Origin: JAAUTS01 sp034440395
GTDB lineage: Bacteria; Verrucomicrobiota; Verrucomicrobiia; Methylacidiphilales; JAAUTS01
Assembly: GCA_034440395.1 (NCBI GenBank)
Contig: JAWXBW010000067.1
Span: 17,868 to 81,867 of the forward strand
Reading direction: 5' to 3'
Length of the DNA: 64,000 bases
This document shows positions 1 to 8,254 of this stretch, in pieces; positions within the stretch are counted from its first letter, which is position 1; every line of letters starts with the position of its first letter. Under the pieces are notes generated by a model. It was given only the letters and a program-made list of their open reading frames with translations. It was not told the DNA's origin and did not search any database. A program made the translations under genes and the position numbers.

Positions 1-2640
1 GAGAGCGGGAGCAGCCGACTGCGTGGCGGCAATGCTTTTTGCGACAGCGGCGGAAACTTTGACATAAGTCACAGCACCTTGCGCATTGGCGCCAGTAGCC
101 CAACCTTCTCCTGCTGTATTACGCAGATCAGCAAGTGAAGCACGCACCGTTGCGGCGGAGCCGCCGACGTTTACGCTGGAGGCTTTGAAACGTTGGATTG
201 CGACGATGTAATGCTGCAGCGCTGGCGTGTAGGTCGTGCCAGTGCGGGCTGCGATGTTGACGTTGACAGTGGTGCCTACTTGCTGACCTGAAATGATTTG
301 TTTAAAAAATTGGTTGGATTCTTGGTTATTGGAGACTCCATCATCATCATAGTAATTAAACGAAGTTAGGCTTGTGGACGGAAAGTAATCCACCTGAAGC
401 TGTGATTGGTCGCCTTGACCCACATACAGGGGATTGTGGAAATAATTAGGAATGATCGCGCCGGCTTTGGCAAAGACGGGCATGCTGATCCATCTAGGGT
501 CGTTGGAATTGTAGGTTATATTGCTGTTAGAGGCTTGAACATAAGTGGTTCCACGGAAATAGTCATACCATGTTCCCACTGGAAGGTAGATCGGCTTGGA
601 AGTTTCTGCCGCTTGATTTCTTAAGATAGGGGAAACTAGAAGACCGTCGCCAAACATCCACGCTTGGGAATAATTTACCAAGTTAGGATCACTAGGGAAA
701 TCCCAGTTTAAGGGACGGACGATTGGGATGCCAGTCTCCGCATATCTGCGTTCATAAGAATAAATATAGGGAATGAGCTTTGAACGGAAACGAATGGCTT
801 CGACCGAGCCCGTTTCGCCATTACCACTTCTGCTACCGAGATCGGTCTTATTAAAATTCCAAGGCTGACGTTGCGCCAGTGGGTTCGCACCGTGGGTGCG
901 GAAGATTGGCATAAAGGAAGAGAACTGGATCCAGCGGGCATACAGTTCTGGAATGGGCATGTGGGCAGCCTTGGTGTTTTGATTAGAGTTATCCCAGCTA
1001 TCATCACCGACGCCCAAATCACCTCCCGAGGTGCCACCGCCATCCGTCGAAGTGCGGCCTAAACCCGCATTAATGACTTGAAGCATGCGAGGTGGTTCTA
1101 CTGCAAGCTGGCCCCACGCCATATAAACATCACCACTCCAAACGCTGTAGCCGTAGCGATGCGATCCGAGATAGGACGTGCGGTTATTCGACCACACGCG
1201 TTTGGTGGGGAATTGTGCGCGCTGGTAAATATAAATTTCCTTCTGAACTGCTTGGTTATAAACATTACCCGCTGCTCCATCCATAATGTCGGTCTCTTCA
1301 AACTCATCGTTCCACCAACCATCCACACCGGTGGCGTAAGCACCATCCACGGTTTTTTGCGCAAACCACTCACGGACAGCCTGTAAGGAGAACTTTAGAT
1401 TCGCAAGCGGCTTTCCTGAAAAATAATCGTTATGGAGGGCGACGGCCGTGCCTGGGCCTGCCTGTGAGTTATACCAGCCATTATCAAATGCTTGTTGGCC
1501 TTGCACCGTGTTGCGGTGAATACGTGGCTTAGTGATAGCCATGATATGATTTCCTTGATCCTCAAAGAAATTTTTGAGCTTACCGCTGGCTGCCGAAGGA
1601 AACTTGACTGGGTGCCAATTGAACTCCCCATTATCAAACTCACCCCAATGTTTCCAGTCGAAATCCAAGATATAGACATCTAGAGGGATTTTTCGGGTGC
1701 GGTAAGTTTCAATCGAGGTCTTCAGCTCATTCTCATCCACACCCCACTCGGTATTCATAAAACCGCTGGCATACTTCGGGAACATCGAAGGGCGCCCCGT
1801 GATCTGCGTCATGGCATCCATGATCTGATACGGTGAGCCTACTATGCTGAACCAGAGAACATTCGTTTTAGGGTTTAACTCAGGCAAGCCTCTAGCACCT
1901 GTCTTACTCAATTCCAGCGTATTTCCTAACGTGGACGTGCCGCCTTCATTGTCCCACAGCACCGCAAAGCCCGGGATCGTAGAGTTGCCTAATGTCCAAA
2001 CAAAAGGTCCGGTTTGGCCACCATGTGGCATAACATTCATGTTCGCAGTCGCATGGCGGTTACCGTTGGCCGTGACTCCCTGGCGTGTGAGCTGATTGAC
2101 GAAATTCCAGCTCCAATAAATACTACGCTCCGTGCCTTCCCATGCCCGCCCCGCGCCAGCAGACTGGAGTCCATACCAGTTTAAGGAATTCGATGTCCAC
2201 CCATCAAATTTCACTCCAGTGGACGACATGCCACCTGCATTTTGTTCCTTATAAATAAGCTGGCCGCCGAGGGTGTAGGTCGAAACACGCAGGGGATTTC
2301 TTGCGATGCGCACCTGCATGGCCGACGTGGTGATCGTTACCGGATCACTCGCCGTATTGATCGTCACCGTTCCTGGTGTCCATGTTTTTGAGGCATGGGT
2401 GGGATCCATGATGAGCGTGTTGGTTGAAACCACACCGCCTGGCCGATAATCCACTTCAGCCACATTCGGAAGAAGTACCCGCACCCTCACCACGTCGGAA
2501 CCAACGTTCAAGGTCACGGAGCTCGAGTCGTTAGTTACGCTCGTTACATTTCCAAGTTGCGCCCAAGCGGAACTTACTGCTAGAGCAAGGATCAGTGCTG
2601 GAAGAACCCGTTTTAGAATCCACTTTGGCTTGCTCATCAT
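1..2640 (-). CDS. Secreted glycoside hydrolase family 31 enzyme (alpha-glucosidase/alpha-xylosidase type), 3' end outside window
   Basis: The frame stays open from the start at 2640 to the left edge, giving at least 880 codons without a stop. The N-terminus has a signal peptide (MMSKPKWILKR, a hydrophobic run, then a cut near SSAWA-Q). GH31 marks follow in order: YILDFDW, then GWWNDEFEE, where D445 aligns with the family nucleophile, then WSGDVY, where D504 aligns with the acid/base, then RWIQFSSFMPIFRTHG. A C-terminal beta domain begins after about residue 600. GH31 enzymes cut alpha-glucosidic or alpha-xylosidic bonds; the exact substrate cannot be read here. An in-frame ATG at 2682 would put extra residues before the signal peptide, so 2640 is preferred. 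A LacI gene lies upstream on the same strand and may regulate it (inference). Confidence 0.9.
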   Translation of the reverse strand, partial: MMSKPKWILKRVLPALILALAVSSAWAQLGNVTSVTNDSSSVTLNVGSDVVRVRVLLPNVAEVDYRPGGVVSTNTLIMDPTHASKTWTPGTVTINTASDPVTITTSAMQVRIARNPLRVSTYTLGGQLIYKEQNAGGMSSTGVKFDGWTSNSLNWYGLQSAGAGRAWEGTERSIYWSWNFVNQLTRQGVTANGNRHATANMNVMPHGGQTGPFVWTLGNSTIPGFAVLWDNEGGTSTLGNTLELSKTGARGLPELNPKTNVLWFSIVGSPYQIMDAMTQITGRPSMFPKYASGFMNTEWGVDENELKTSIETYRTRKIPLDVYILDFDWKHWGEFDNGEFNWHPVKFPSAASGKLKNFFEDQGNHIMAITKPRIHRNTVQGQQAFDNGWYNSQAGPGTAVALHNDYFSGKPLANLKFSLQAVREWFAQKTVDGAYATGVDGWWNDEFEETDIMDGAAGNVYNQAVQKEIYIYQRAQFPTKRVWSNNRTSYLGSHRYGYSVWSGDVYMAWGQLAVEPPRMLQVINAGLGRTSTDGGGTSGGDLGVGDDSWDNSNQNTKAAHMPIPELYARWIQFSSFMPIFRTHGANPLAQRQPWNFNKTDLGSRSGNGETGSVEAIRFRSKLIPYIYSYERRYAETGIPIVRPLNWDFPSDPNLVNYSQAWMFGDGLLVSPILRNQAAETSKPIYLPVGTWYDYFRGTTYVQASNSNITYNSNDPRWISMPVFAKAGAIIPNYFHNPLYVGQGDQSQLQVDYFPSTSLTSFNYYDDDGVSNNQESNQFFKQIISGQQVGTTVNVNIAARTGTTYTPALQHYIVAIQRFKASSVNVGGSAATVRASLADLRNTAGEGWATGANAQGAVTYVKVSAAVAKSIAATQSAAPAL

Positions 2641-2759
2641 TAAGAATTGAGAAACAAATAAATCAAATGGGGCTGTAGTCATTGGAACAAGTTACTATTG
2701 CTTTATTCAATGCACAATCAGACCCTAGGTGTACAGTTCACTAAATAAGGGTCGCCGAT

Positions 2760-3773
2760 TCAAACAGGTGGACAAGTCCAGCCGTCCCGCCAAACCCCAT
2801 TGAGAAAAATGGATTTAGGGTGCTCTGGAATACCCGCTTCACCCCGATGGATTTGTGCCACGAGTATATCGACCGCCGCCGAACCTATCTCGCCGTGAAG
2901 ATTATCCACCCCTGCCCAATCTGAGACATCAGACCCACTATTCCAGTGGATGACCGCGACATCTTCTGGAACACGTATTCCGCCAGCATTAAGATGAAAG
3001 AGGGTGGTGGAATCCCCACAAATAATAACATCGGGACGACATTCCCGATACCAGTCTGCTAACATCAGATGCCATTCCTCAACGACCAAAGGGGCGATAC
3101 GTTGCGAAGGATTGAGGTTCCACTGACTTTCCACAAACCCCGCCCGCAGAAGACCATCATTAGTTTGATGCACCCACTCCCCACAGACTAAACCGGGGCG
3201 ACGATATCCAAGCCTGCCCGCATTTTCCATCGCCAAACGTATATTTTCCAACCCCATGGAAGCCACTCGCGGGTAGCGGGTTCCACTATGATCCCCTTCG
3301 ATGGCAGACAGGGCGAAAGAGTTTAACTTAGACTTCAGCCCTCCGGGAAAGCCGTCGCTAGGTTGAAAAAGAATGACTCCCTCAACTCCCCGCGCATGCA
3401 TGATACCACAAAGCCGCTCAGGCCTATGTTTTTTAAACCACATCTTTTCCAAAATGTAGCCAAATTGAGCGCAGCGGTTTTCAATACCTTGGATATAGGG
3501 AGAAAGATACGGTGCTTCGTCAATGAAGGTGGCTGATATGCTATCATGTAACAGCACCAAGCTAGGGACAGTGCCGCTGCCCTTACTAGTCCGCATGTAG
3601 GACATGAGCTGCGATATTTTTGCGTCTTCTCTATAACCTAATTCCTCAGCCGCACGCCTAACGCGATTTTTGGTGGCCTCGGAGATATTCCGTTTATTTC
3701 GAAGAGCCGATGAAACAGCACTAGGCGAGAGACCACAATGTTTAGCAAGTTCGCGAATGGTGGGTTTTGGCAT
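2760..3773 (-). CDS. LacI-family transcriptional regulator
   Basis: The protein has 337 residues from the chosen ATG. An N-terminal helix-turn-helix (TIRELAKHCGLSPSAVSSAL, about residues 5-24) is followed by a hinge region and a periplasmic-binding-protein-like effector domain ending in the usual AAVDILVAQIHRGE stretch. The open frame extends 28 codons further upstream, but MPKPTIREL is the normal LacI N-terminus, so the start is placed at 3773. It lies 119 bp upstream of the GH31 gene on the same strand and is a likely sugar-responsive regulator of that gene or of the nearby GH42 (inference). It is a paralogue of the regulator at 8255: both carry an unusual L-M-S-x-x-R-x-S-K segment just after the HTH. 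Confidence 0.9.
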   Translation of the reverse strand: MPKPTIRELAKHCGLSPSAVSSALRNKRNISEATKNRVRRAAEELGYREDAKISQLMSYMRTSKGSGTVPSLVLLHDSISATFIDEAPYLSPYIQGIENRCAQFGYILEKMWFKKHRPERLCGIMHARGVEGVILFQPSDGFPGGLKSKLNSFALSAIEGDHSGTRYPRVASMGLENIRLAMENAGRLGYRRPGLVCGEWVHQTNDGLLRAGFVESQWNLNPSQRIAPLVVEEWHLMLADWYRECRPDVIICGDSTTLFHLNAGGIRVPEDVAVIHWNSGSDVSDWAGVDNLHGEIGSAAVDILVAQIHRGEAGIPEHPKSIFLNGVWRDGWTCPPV

Positions 3774-3865
3774 TAGCAGGTTCCTACTCCACTCTGCCGC
3801 AGAACTGTGAACATTCAATTCATAAATACCAAGAACTCGTTGGAACCATTGAGACAATTAGAAAA

Positions 3866-3968
3866 ACACGGATAGCACGGATACTGAAAAGAAAAAAACT
3901 TCTCAGTTTCTCTTTCCGTCCCCCATCCGTGTTATCCGTGGTTAAATATTCCCCCTCTTGCTTGCTTG
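3866..3968. repeat. CACGGATAA inverted repeat, copy 1 (degenerate left arm)
   Basis: The left arm is shortened and altered (3866-3882, ACACGGATAGCACGGAT). The right arm at 3925-3943 reads ATCCGTGTTATCCGTGGTT. The spacer is A-rich and then C/T-rich, as in other copies, and three CTTG units follow at 3957-3968. The copy ends 30 bp before copy 2 and shares its orientation. Confidence 0.85.
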
Positions 3969-3998
3969 TTTAAACCACTGAGGAAGCACCAGAGTTTT

Positions 3999-4121
3999 AA
4001 CCACGGATAACACGGATAACACGGATTTAAGAAAAGAAAAAATCTTCTCAATTCCCTTTCTGTACCCCATCCGTGTTATCCGTGCTATCCGTGGTTAAAT
4101 ATTCCCCTTCTTGTTTGCTTG
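3999..4121. repeat. CACGGATAA inverted repeat, copy 2
   Basis: Two 28-nt arms (3999-4026 and 4069-4096) are reverse complements with one mismatch. The left arm starts AACCACGGATAACACGG. A 42-nt spacer separates them, beginning TTAAGAAAAGAAAAAATC. Imperfect CTTG units follow at 4110-4121. The GxxExxY gene starts 72 bp downstream of the right arm. Confidence 0.9.
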
Positions 4122-4167
4122 CCTAATCTGGATTGAAGTGTAATTCATTTCATTTAATCTCTAAGCC

Positions 4168-4563
4168 ATGCTCCATGAAGAATTATCAAAAGACATTATC
4201 GGTGCTGCTATGGCGGTGCTCAACGCCCTACGTCCAGGCTTAGACGAAAAACTTTACGAGAATGCTTTAGTCATAGAGTTACGTGCCCGCAAGCGCACCG
4301 TCGAACAACAGCGTGAATTCCCTGTGTATTATAGCGGACAACTCATCGGTAAACTTGTTCCTGATTTAATCGTGGATGGCACCTGCATTGTAGATCCCAA
4401 GGTAGTCTCCACTTTCAATGAAGCGCACGTTGCCCAGATGTTGGGTTATTTAAACATTACGAATCTCGAAGTCGCCTTACTACTAAATTTTAAAGGAGTT
4501 AAACTCGATTGGAAACGTGTCGTGAACGACCGCAAAACCGCAAACAAGGAAATAAGCTTTTAA
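4168..4563 (+). CDS. GxxExxY family protein (PD-(D/E)xK-like, small nuclease-like fold)
   Basis: The 131-residue protein carries the family signature G24-L-D-E27-K-L-Y30. A degenerate PD-(D/E)xK-like pair follows: P65-D66 (VPDLIVD) and D76-P-K78 (IVDPKVV). The rest matches the family layout, with HVAQMLGYL and then ALLLNF before the end. The family function is not established; the nuclease-like fold is known from the family, and activity here is inference. The gene lies between copies of the CACGGATAA repeat. Its TAA stop (4561-4563) is the first three bases of a remnant repeat arm (TAACCACG), so the present C-terminus probably arose where gene and repeat joined. Confidence 0.88.
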   Translation: MLHEELSKDIIGAAMAVLNALRPGLDEKLYENALVIELRARKRTVEQQREFPVYYSGQLIGKLVPDLIVDGTCIVDPKVVSTFNEAHVAQMLGYLNITNLEVALLLNFKGVKLDWKRVVNDRKTANKEISF

Positions 4564-4655
4564 CCACGCCTCCGGCCATAGTAATAAGGATAAAGAAAAT
4601 TTTTTTCTGTCCCCCATCCGTGTTATCCGTGGTAAAAAAATCCCCTTCTTGCTTG
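4561..4655. repeat. CACGGATAA inverted repeat, copy 3 (left arm reduced to a remnant)
   Basis: The left arm survives only as TAACCACG (4561-4568) and supplies the stop codon of the GxxExxY gene. The right arm is intact for 18 nt at 4616-4633 (ATCCGTGTTATCCGTGGT). Two CTTG units follow at 4648-4655. The normal A-rich spacer is replaced by about 40 bp of unrelated sequence, as expected if something was inserted or deleted inside a copy. Confidence 0.8.
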
Positions 4656-4686
4656 CTTAAACCACCGAAGAGGAACCCAGAATTTT

Positions 4687-4810
4687 AACCACGGATATCA
4701 CGGATAACACGGATATAAGAAAAGAAAAAATCTTATCAGTTTCCCCTTCTGTCCCCCATCCGTGTTATCCGTGATATCCGTGGTTAAATATTCCCCTTCT
4801 TGCTTGCTTG
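4687..4810. repeat. CACGGATAA inverted repeat, copy 4 (perfect 28-bp arms)
   Basis: The arms at 4687-4714 and 4758-4785 are exact reverse complements over 28 nt. The left arm has GATATCACGG where other copies have GATAACACGG, and the right arm carries the matching change (GTGATATCC). Three CTTG units follow at 4799-4810. A further arm-like remnant (TTTTAATCACGG) lies at about 4838-4849. Confidence 0.92.
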
Positions 4811-4893
4811 CTTAAACCACTGAGGAAGAACCCAGAGTTTTAATCACGGCTCTCCTACTCCCTTTTAAATCCTAGCCCACTACTTAACCCTAC

Positions 4894-6948
4894 TCAGAGT
4901 GATCCGCACAACACACGTGTTTCCATCGCTTTTAATTTTAACTCGCCTCCCACCGTCTCCCCACTTTCCGCATCCACCCAGCTCTTCGTTCCCAAAGAAA
5001 CCGTCACTGGCTCTTCATTAAAATTCATAACAAAAACCCAACGCCTCCCCTCTGCTCCCTCCCGCGTCTGCGCCGTTACTCCCGTGGGCAGTCGAGTCCC
5101 AAACACGGCCTCAATCCCGACTTCCCGTAAGATTGCTTCAATAATGACATCCAACGCCTCTGGCCCGAGACGCGCGGCGATATGGTAAGCTACACCCTTT
5201 CCGGTTGCCTTCCGAGTCAGCACGGGCATCCCTTCATAAAAGTCTCCATCATACGTAGCCAGCACTTCAGCTCCCTCCGCATGATTAAGTTCACAAATAT
5301 CCTTAGCCTCAAAGGTTCCAACCAACCCAAAAAGATTATTCTCCGTAAACCGAATCGGCACGTTCCGATAGGCTGGTAACGAATCGATTTCTTCCACCCG
5401 AATTCCCACCAGCTCACGTAAAGGCCCAGGAAATCCACCGAAAAAGCAAAGATCCGTTTCATTCACAAAACCTGTCATATAGGTCGTGATCAAAGTTCCT
5501 CCCTTTTCCACAAAGGAGATCAAACGCTCTGCTGTGCCAGGCAGTAACATATTCAACATGGGCGCTACCACAACTTGATAACGAGAGAAGTCTGCCGTCT
5601 GGTCAGGCGCATCCACCCCGATCCCTCGATGCCAGAAAGGAGCGACATGATCCACACACGTTCCGACATAATTTTTCACCGAATTAATCGGCGACTCCAT
5701 CTCTGCAAGTCCCCAACGGTTTTGGTGATCGTGCAACACCGCCACTTTTGATCGAACCCGACTTTCCAGCAAAGGTTGTAATTTTTTAAACGATTCCCCC
5801 ACGGCCTGCACCTCGCGGAACACCCGGGTATCCCCTCGCCCATCATGTGACACCACCGTGCCATGATACTTTTCACTGCTGCCACGACTAGCCCGGAACT
5901 GAAAATAACAGACCCCTTGAGAACCGCGTGACACCCCGAGCAGGCAACTTGTGCGATGCACCCCCGGCCGTTTCAACGGAGAGGTGCCCGCCCAGTTCAC
6001 CTGACTAGGTGTGGTCTCGATCAACAGCATAGGCTCATCGGGCTTCATCGACCGGAATTGATCATGATAAAACGTCGTCCATAATCCTAAATGCCAATGC
6101 GGCGACTTCTCCCCCGCTTGACCATTCCAGATGGGATAACTGTCCCACGAGATAAAATCTACCTCCTTGGCTAAGTCATTATAATCATACAAATCATAAT
6201 TCCCCATCATATTGATCGTAGTCGGAATCTGCGGAGAGTACTGACGCAACGGAGCTGCCTCATTACGAATGAACGTCGCCACTTGGTGCGTCATAAACCG
6301 TTTCCAGTCCAACCGCAACCCATGAATCCCATCCATCCGATCGATCTGCTCCCATTCCGTGTAGGTATGACTCCAGAACCGCGACCACCACGCATTATTG
6401 AGAGCCTCCAGCGTGCCATATTTTTGTTTTAACCACAGACGAAACTCTGCCTTACATAAATCACAATAACAGTAACCACCATACTCATTAGAAATATGCC
6501 ACGCCAACAAAGCGGGGTGATGCCCATACCGCTTAGCCAACAATGTATTCATCTGCTGCACTTTTTCCCGGTAAACGGGTGAAGTTAGACAGTGGTTATG
6601 CCGCAACCCCTGCTGCCGCCGCCGCCCATCCTCGCCCACTCGACGAATCTCCTCATACTTCTCCGCCATCCAATTCGGCTTGGCTCCGCTGGGTGTCGCT
6701 AAAATGACTCGTTGTCCGTTGGCATGCAGGCGATCCATAATTTCATCCAACCACTCGAAACGATAAACCCCCTCGGCTGGCTCCAGCTCGGCCCAAGCAA
6801 AGATGCCGAGAGAAACAGTATTTAAAGTAGACTGCGCTAAGAGCCGCATATCCTCATCCCAAATACCTGGCACATGGCGCCACTGTTCTGGATTATAATC
6901 AGAACCGTGAATGAATGACGTGGGGCGAAAGAGAGTGGAGTTAGACAT
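4894..6948 (-). CDS. Beta-galactosidase, glycoside hydrolase family 42
   Basis: The protein has 684 residues, the usual GH42 length. The TIM-barrel begins HGSDYNPEQW. The acid/base is E155 in HISNEYGG and the nucleophile is E311 in LLIETTPS. C120, C160, C162 and C165 match the structural zinc site found in many GH42 enzymes. A trimerisation domain (from about residue 390) and a small C-terminal beta domain follow. There is no signal peptide, so it acts in the cytoplasm on imported beta-galactosides. Repeat copies flank it on both sides. The ATG at 6948 has no clear Shine-Dalgarno sequence. The two LacI genes nearby are candidate regulators (inference). Confidence 0.95.
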   Translation of the reverse strand: MSNSTLFRPTSFIHGSDYNPEQWRHVPGIWDEDMRLLAQSTLNTVSLGIFAWAELEPAEGVYRFEWLDEIMDRLHANGQRVILATPSGAKPNWMAEKYEEIRRVGEDGRRRQQGLRHNHCLTSPVYREKVQQMNTLLAKRYGHHPALLAWHISNEYGGYCYCDLCKAEFRLWLKQKYGTLEALNNAWWSRFWSHTYTEWEQIDRMDGIHGLRLDWKRFMTHQVATFIRNEAAPLRQYSPQIPTTINMMGNYDLYDYNDLAKEVDFISWDSYPIWNGQAGEKSPHWHLGLWTTFYHDQFRSMKPDEPMLLIETTPSQVNWAGTSPLKRPGVHRTSCLLGVSRGSQGVCYFQFRASRGSSEKYHGTVVSHDGRGDTRVFREVQAVGESFKKLQPLLESRVRSKVAVLHDHQNRWGLAEMESPINSVKNYVGTCVDHVAPFWHRGIGVDAPDQTADFSRYQVVVAPMLNMLLPGTAERLISFVEKGGTLITTYMTGFVNETDLCFFGGFPGPLRELVGIRVEEIDSLPAYRNVPIRFTENNLFGLVGTFEAKDICELNHAEGAEVLATYDGDFYEGMPVLTRKATGKGVAYHIAARLGPEALDVIIEAILREVGIEAVFGTRLPTGVTAQTREGAEGRRWVFVMNFNEEPVTVSLGTKSWVDAESGETVGGELKLKAMETRVLCGSL

Positions 6949-7079
6949 AGAAAAAGCTAGAAAACGATTGACCTACTTTCAATCCATTTCTTAAAAAATG
7001 AAGACGAGACTGAATTACTGAAACACTGAACAAACCAAGAATTTTCTCCATTCCCCTCTCCGCCCAACGCTTGTCCCCC

Positions 7080-7132
7080 ATCCGTGTTATCCGTGTTATC
7101 CGTGGTTAAGAAATCCCCTTCTTGTTTGCTTG
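7080..7132. repeat. CACGGATAA inverted repeat, copy 5 (right arm only)
   Basis: Only the right arm is present (7080-7107, starting ATCCGTGTTATCCGTG). It is preceded by the usual C-rich lead-in and followed by imperfect CTTG units to 7132. No left arm is visible upstream, so this is a truncated copy. It lies upstream of the GH42 start. Confidence 0.85.
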
Positions 7133-7162
7133 CTTAAACCACTGAGGAAGCACCAGAGTTTT

Positions 7163-7310
<148 letters not shown>

Positions 7311-7334
7311 AACCACCGATACAAGTTTATGTGC

Positions 7335-7369
7335 AAAAAATAGGGCTGACTCATAACAAGTCAGCCCTA
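7335..7369 (-). terminator. Rho-independent terminator of the PEP-CTERM gene
   Basis: A perfect 11-bp stem (TAGGGCTGACT at 7341-7351 with its complement at 7359-7369) closes a 7-nt loop. Read on the minus strand it is followed by six Ts (the A-run 7335-7340). It lies 27 bp past the stop codon at 7396. Confidence 0.9.
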
Positions 7370-7395
7370 ATCATTTGAAAAAATAACGGCGTTTT

Positions 7396-8187
7396 TTACG
7401 CAGCAAAACGGCGGCGTAAAAAGAACAAGGCACCTAAACCAAGAGCTAGCAAGGCATAGGTGGAAGGCTCGGGGATCGGCGAGACGTCGGCCCATGTGGT
7501 TCCAATGCGGACATCATCAATGGTGAATAGACCGTTGGCAGCAAAGAATTTAATGCCGCCGATACCAGGGTTCACTCCCCAGTTAGTTCCGGTGAAGGAT
7601 GCCGAGGCTAATGAACCACTGGGCGTCAAACCAGCACCTAAGCCAGTCGGATCAATAAAGAAGGTAGTGGGCGTGGCACCTGCAGAGTCATAGGTGAAGG
7701 CCATCATATAGGTTGTGCTCAACGCTGGCGCAAATGCAGTGTTCACCAGCGCACCACTACCGTTGTGATTGGCAAAAATGTTAGCACCGTTGATCCCAAA
7801 CAATGAACTCCAGTTGTTGTTACCAGTCTCATGCAATCCAACTTCAAAATAGGTAGGAAGTTGTGCAAAATTGACGGTGAAGCTACCCCAGACTCGACCT
7901 GTCTGATTCGCAAAAGCACGACTGAAACCGTTGCCGAAGCTTGGGTTGTCAAACTTAGAAACGGCATTAGCGCCGCTAGATACAAGCCCTGGGAAACTCT
8001 GGGTGGTGGCTTGGATCTCATAGCGATCGGCTTGGGCGACCCATGGTGCCGTCCAACCTGTGCCGCCGTTGGCACCAGTGAGCTGCGAGCCGGTGGTGTA
8101 GTTGAAGAATTCTTCGGCGATGATAACCGCATGGCTGTTGACCAACGATGAACTCATAAGTATTGCTAGAAGTAATAGTTTTTTCAT
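7396..8187 (-). CDS. PEP-CTERM sorting-domain protein (exported surface or matrix protein)
   Basis: The 263-residue protein starts with a signal peptide (MKKLLLLAILMSSSLVNSHA). A Gly/Asn/Thr-rich beta-type middle resembles a concanavalin-like or laminin-G-like fold. It ends with a textbook PEP-CTERM tail: PEPSTYA at about residue 239, a hydrophobic segment (LLALGLGALFFL), then RRRFAA. Such tails are recognised by an exosortase (EpsH/XrtA type) encoded elsewhere. The ligand is unknown. Its own strong terminator makes it monocistronic. It is divergent from the LacI gene at 8255 with 67 bp between starts, which suggests control by that regulator (inference). Confidence 0.92.
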   Translation of the reverse strand: MKKLLLLAILMSSSLVNSHAVIIAEEFFNYTTGSQLTGANGGTGWTAPWVAQADRYEIQATTQSFPGLVSSGANAVSKFDNPSFGNGFSRAFANQTGRVWGSFTVNFAQLPTYFEVGLHETGNNNWSSLFGINGANIFANHNGSGALVNTAFAPALSTTYMMAFTYDSAGATPTTFFIDPTGLGAGLTPSGSLASASFTGTNWGVNPGIGGIKFFAANGLFTIDDVRIGTTWADVSPIPEPSTYALLALGLGALFFLRRRFAA

Positions 8188-8235
8188 AGGGAATTAATTT
8201 ATCACACTTGCAATTCTTTCTGCTAGTGGTAATTA

Positions 8236-8250
8236 TCGGGACAGTCCCGA
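8236..8250. promoter_or_regulatory. Perfect palindrome just upstream of the LacI start; candidate operator
   Basis: TCGGGACAGTCCCGA is a perfect 7+1+7 palindrome ending 4 bp before the ATG of the divergent LacI gene and 49 bp from the PEP-CTERM start. Its size and centre fit a LacI-family operator, and its position would suit autoregulation. It would also form a short hairpin at the 5' end of the regulator mRNA. Binding is inference. Confidence 0.5.
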
Positions 8251-8254
8251 GCTT

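Noticed and set aside
3774..3857. N-terminal extension of the first LacI regulator
   Set aside because: The extra 28 residues come before a normal LacI HTH start and have no family support.
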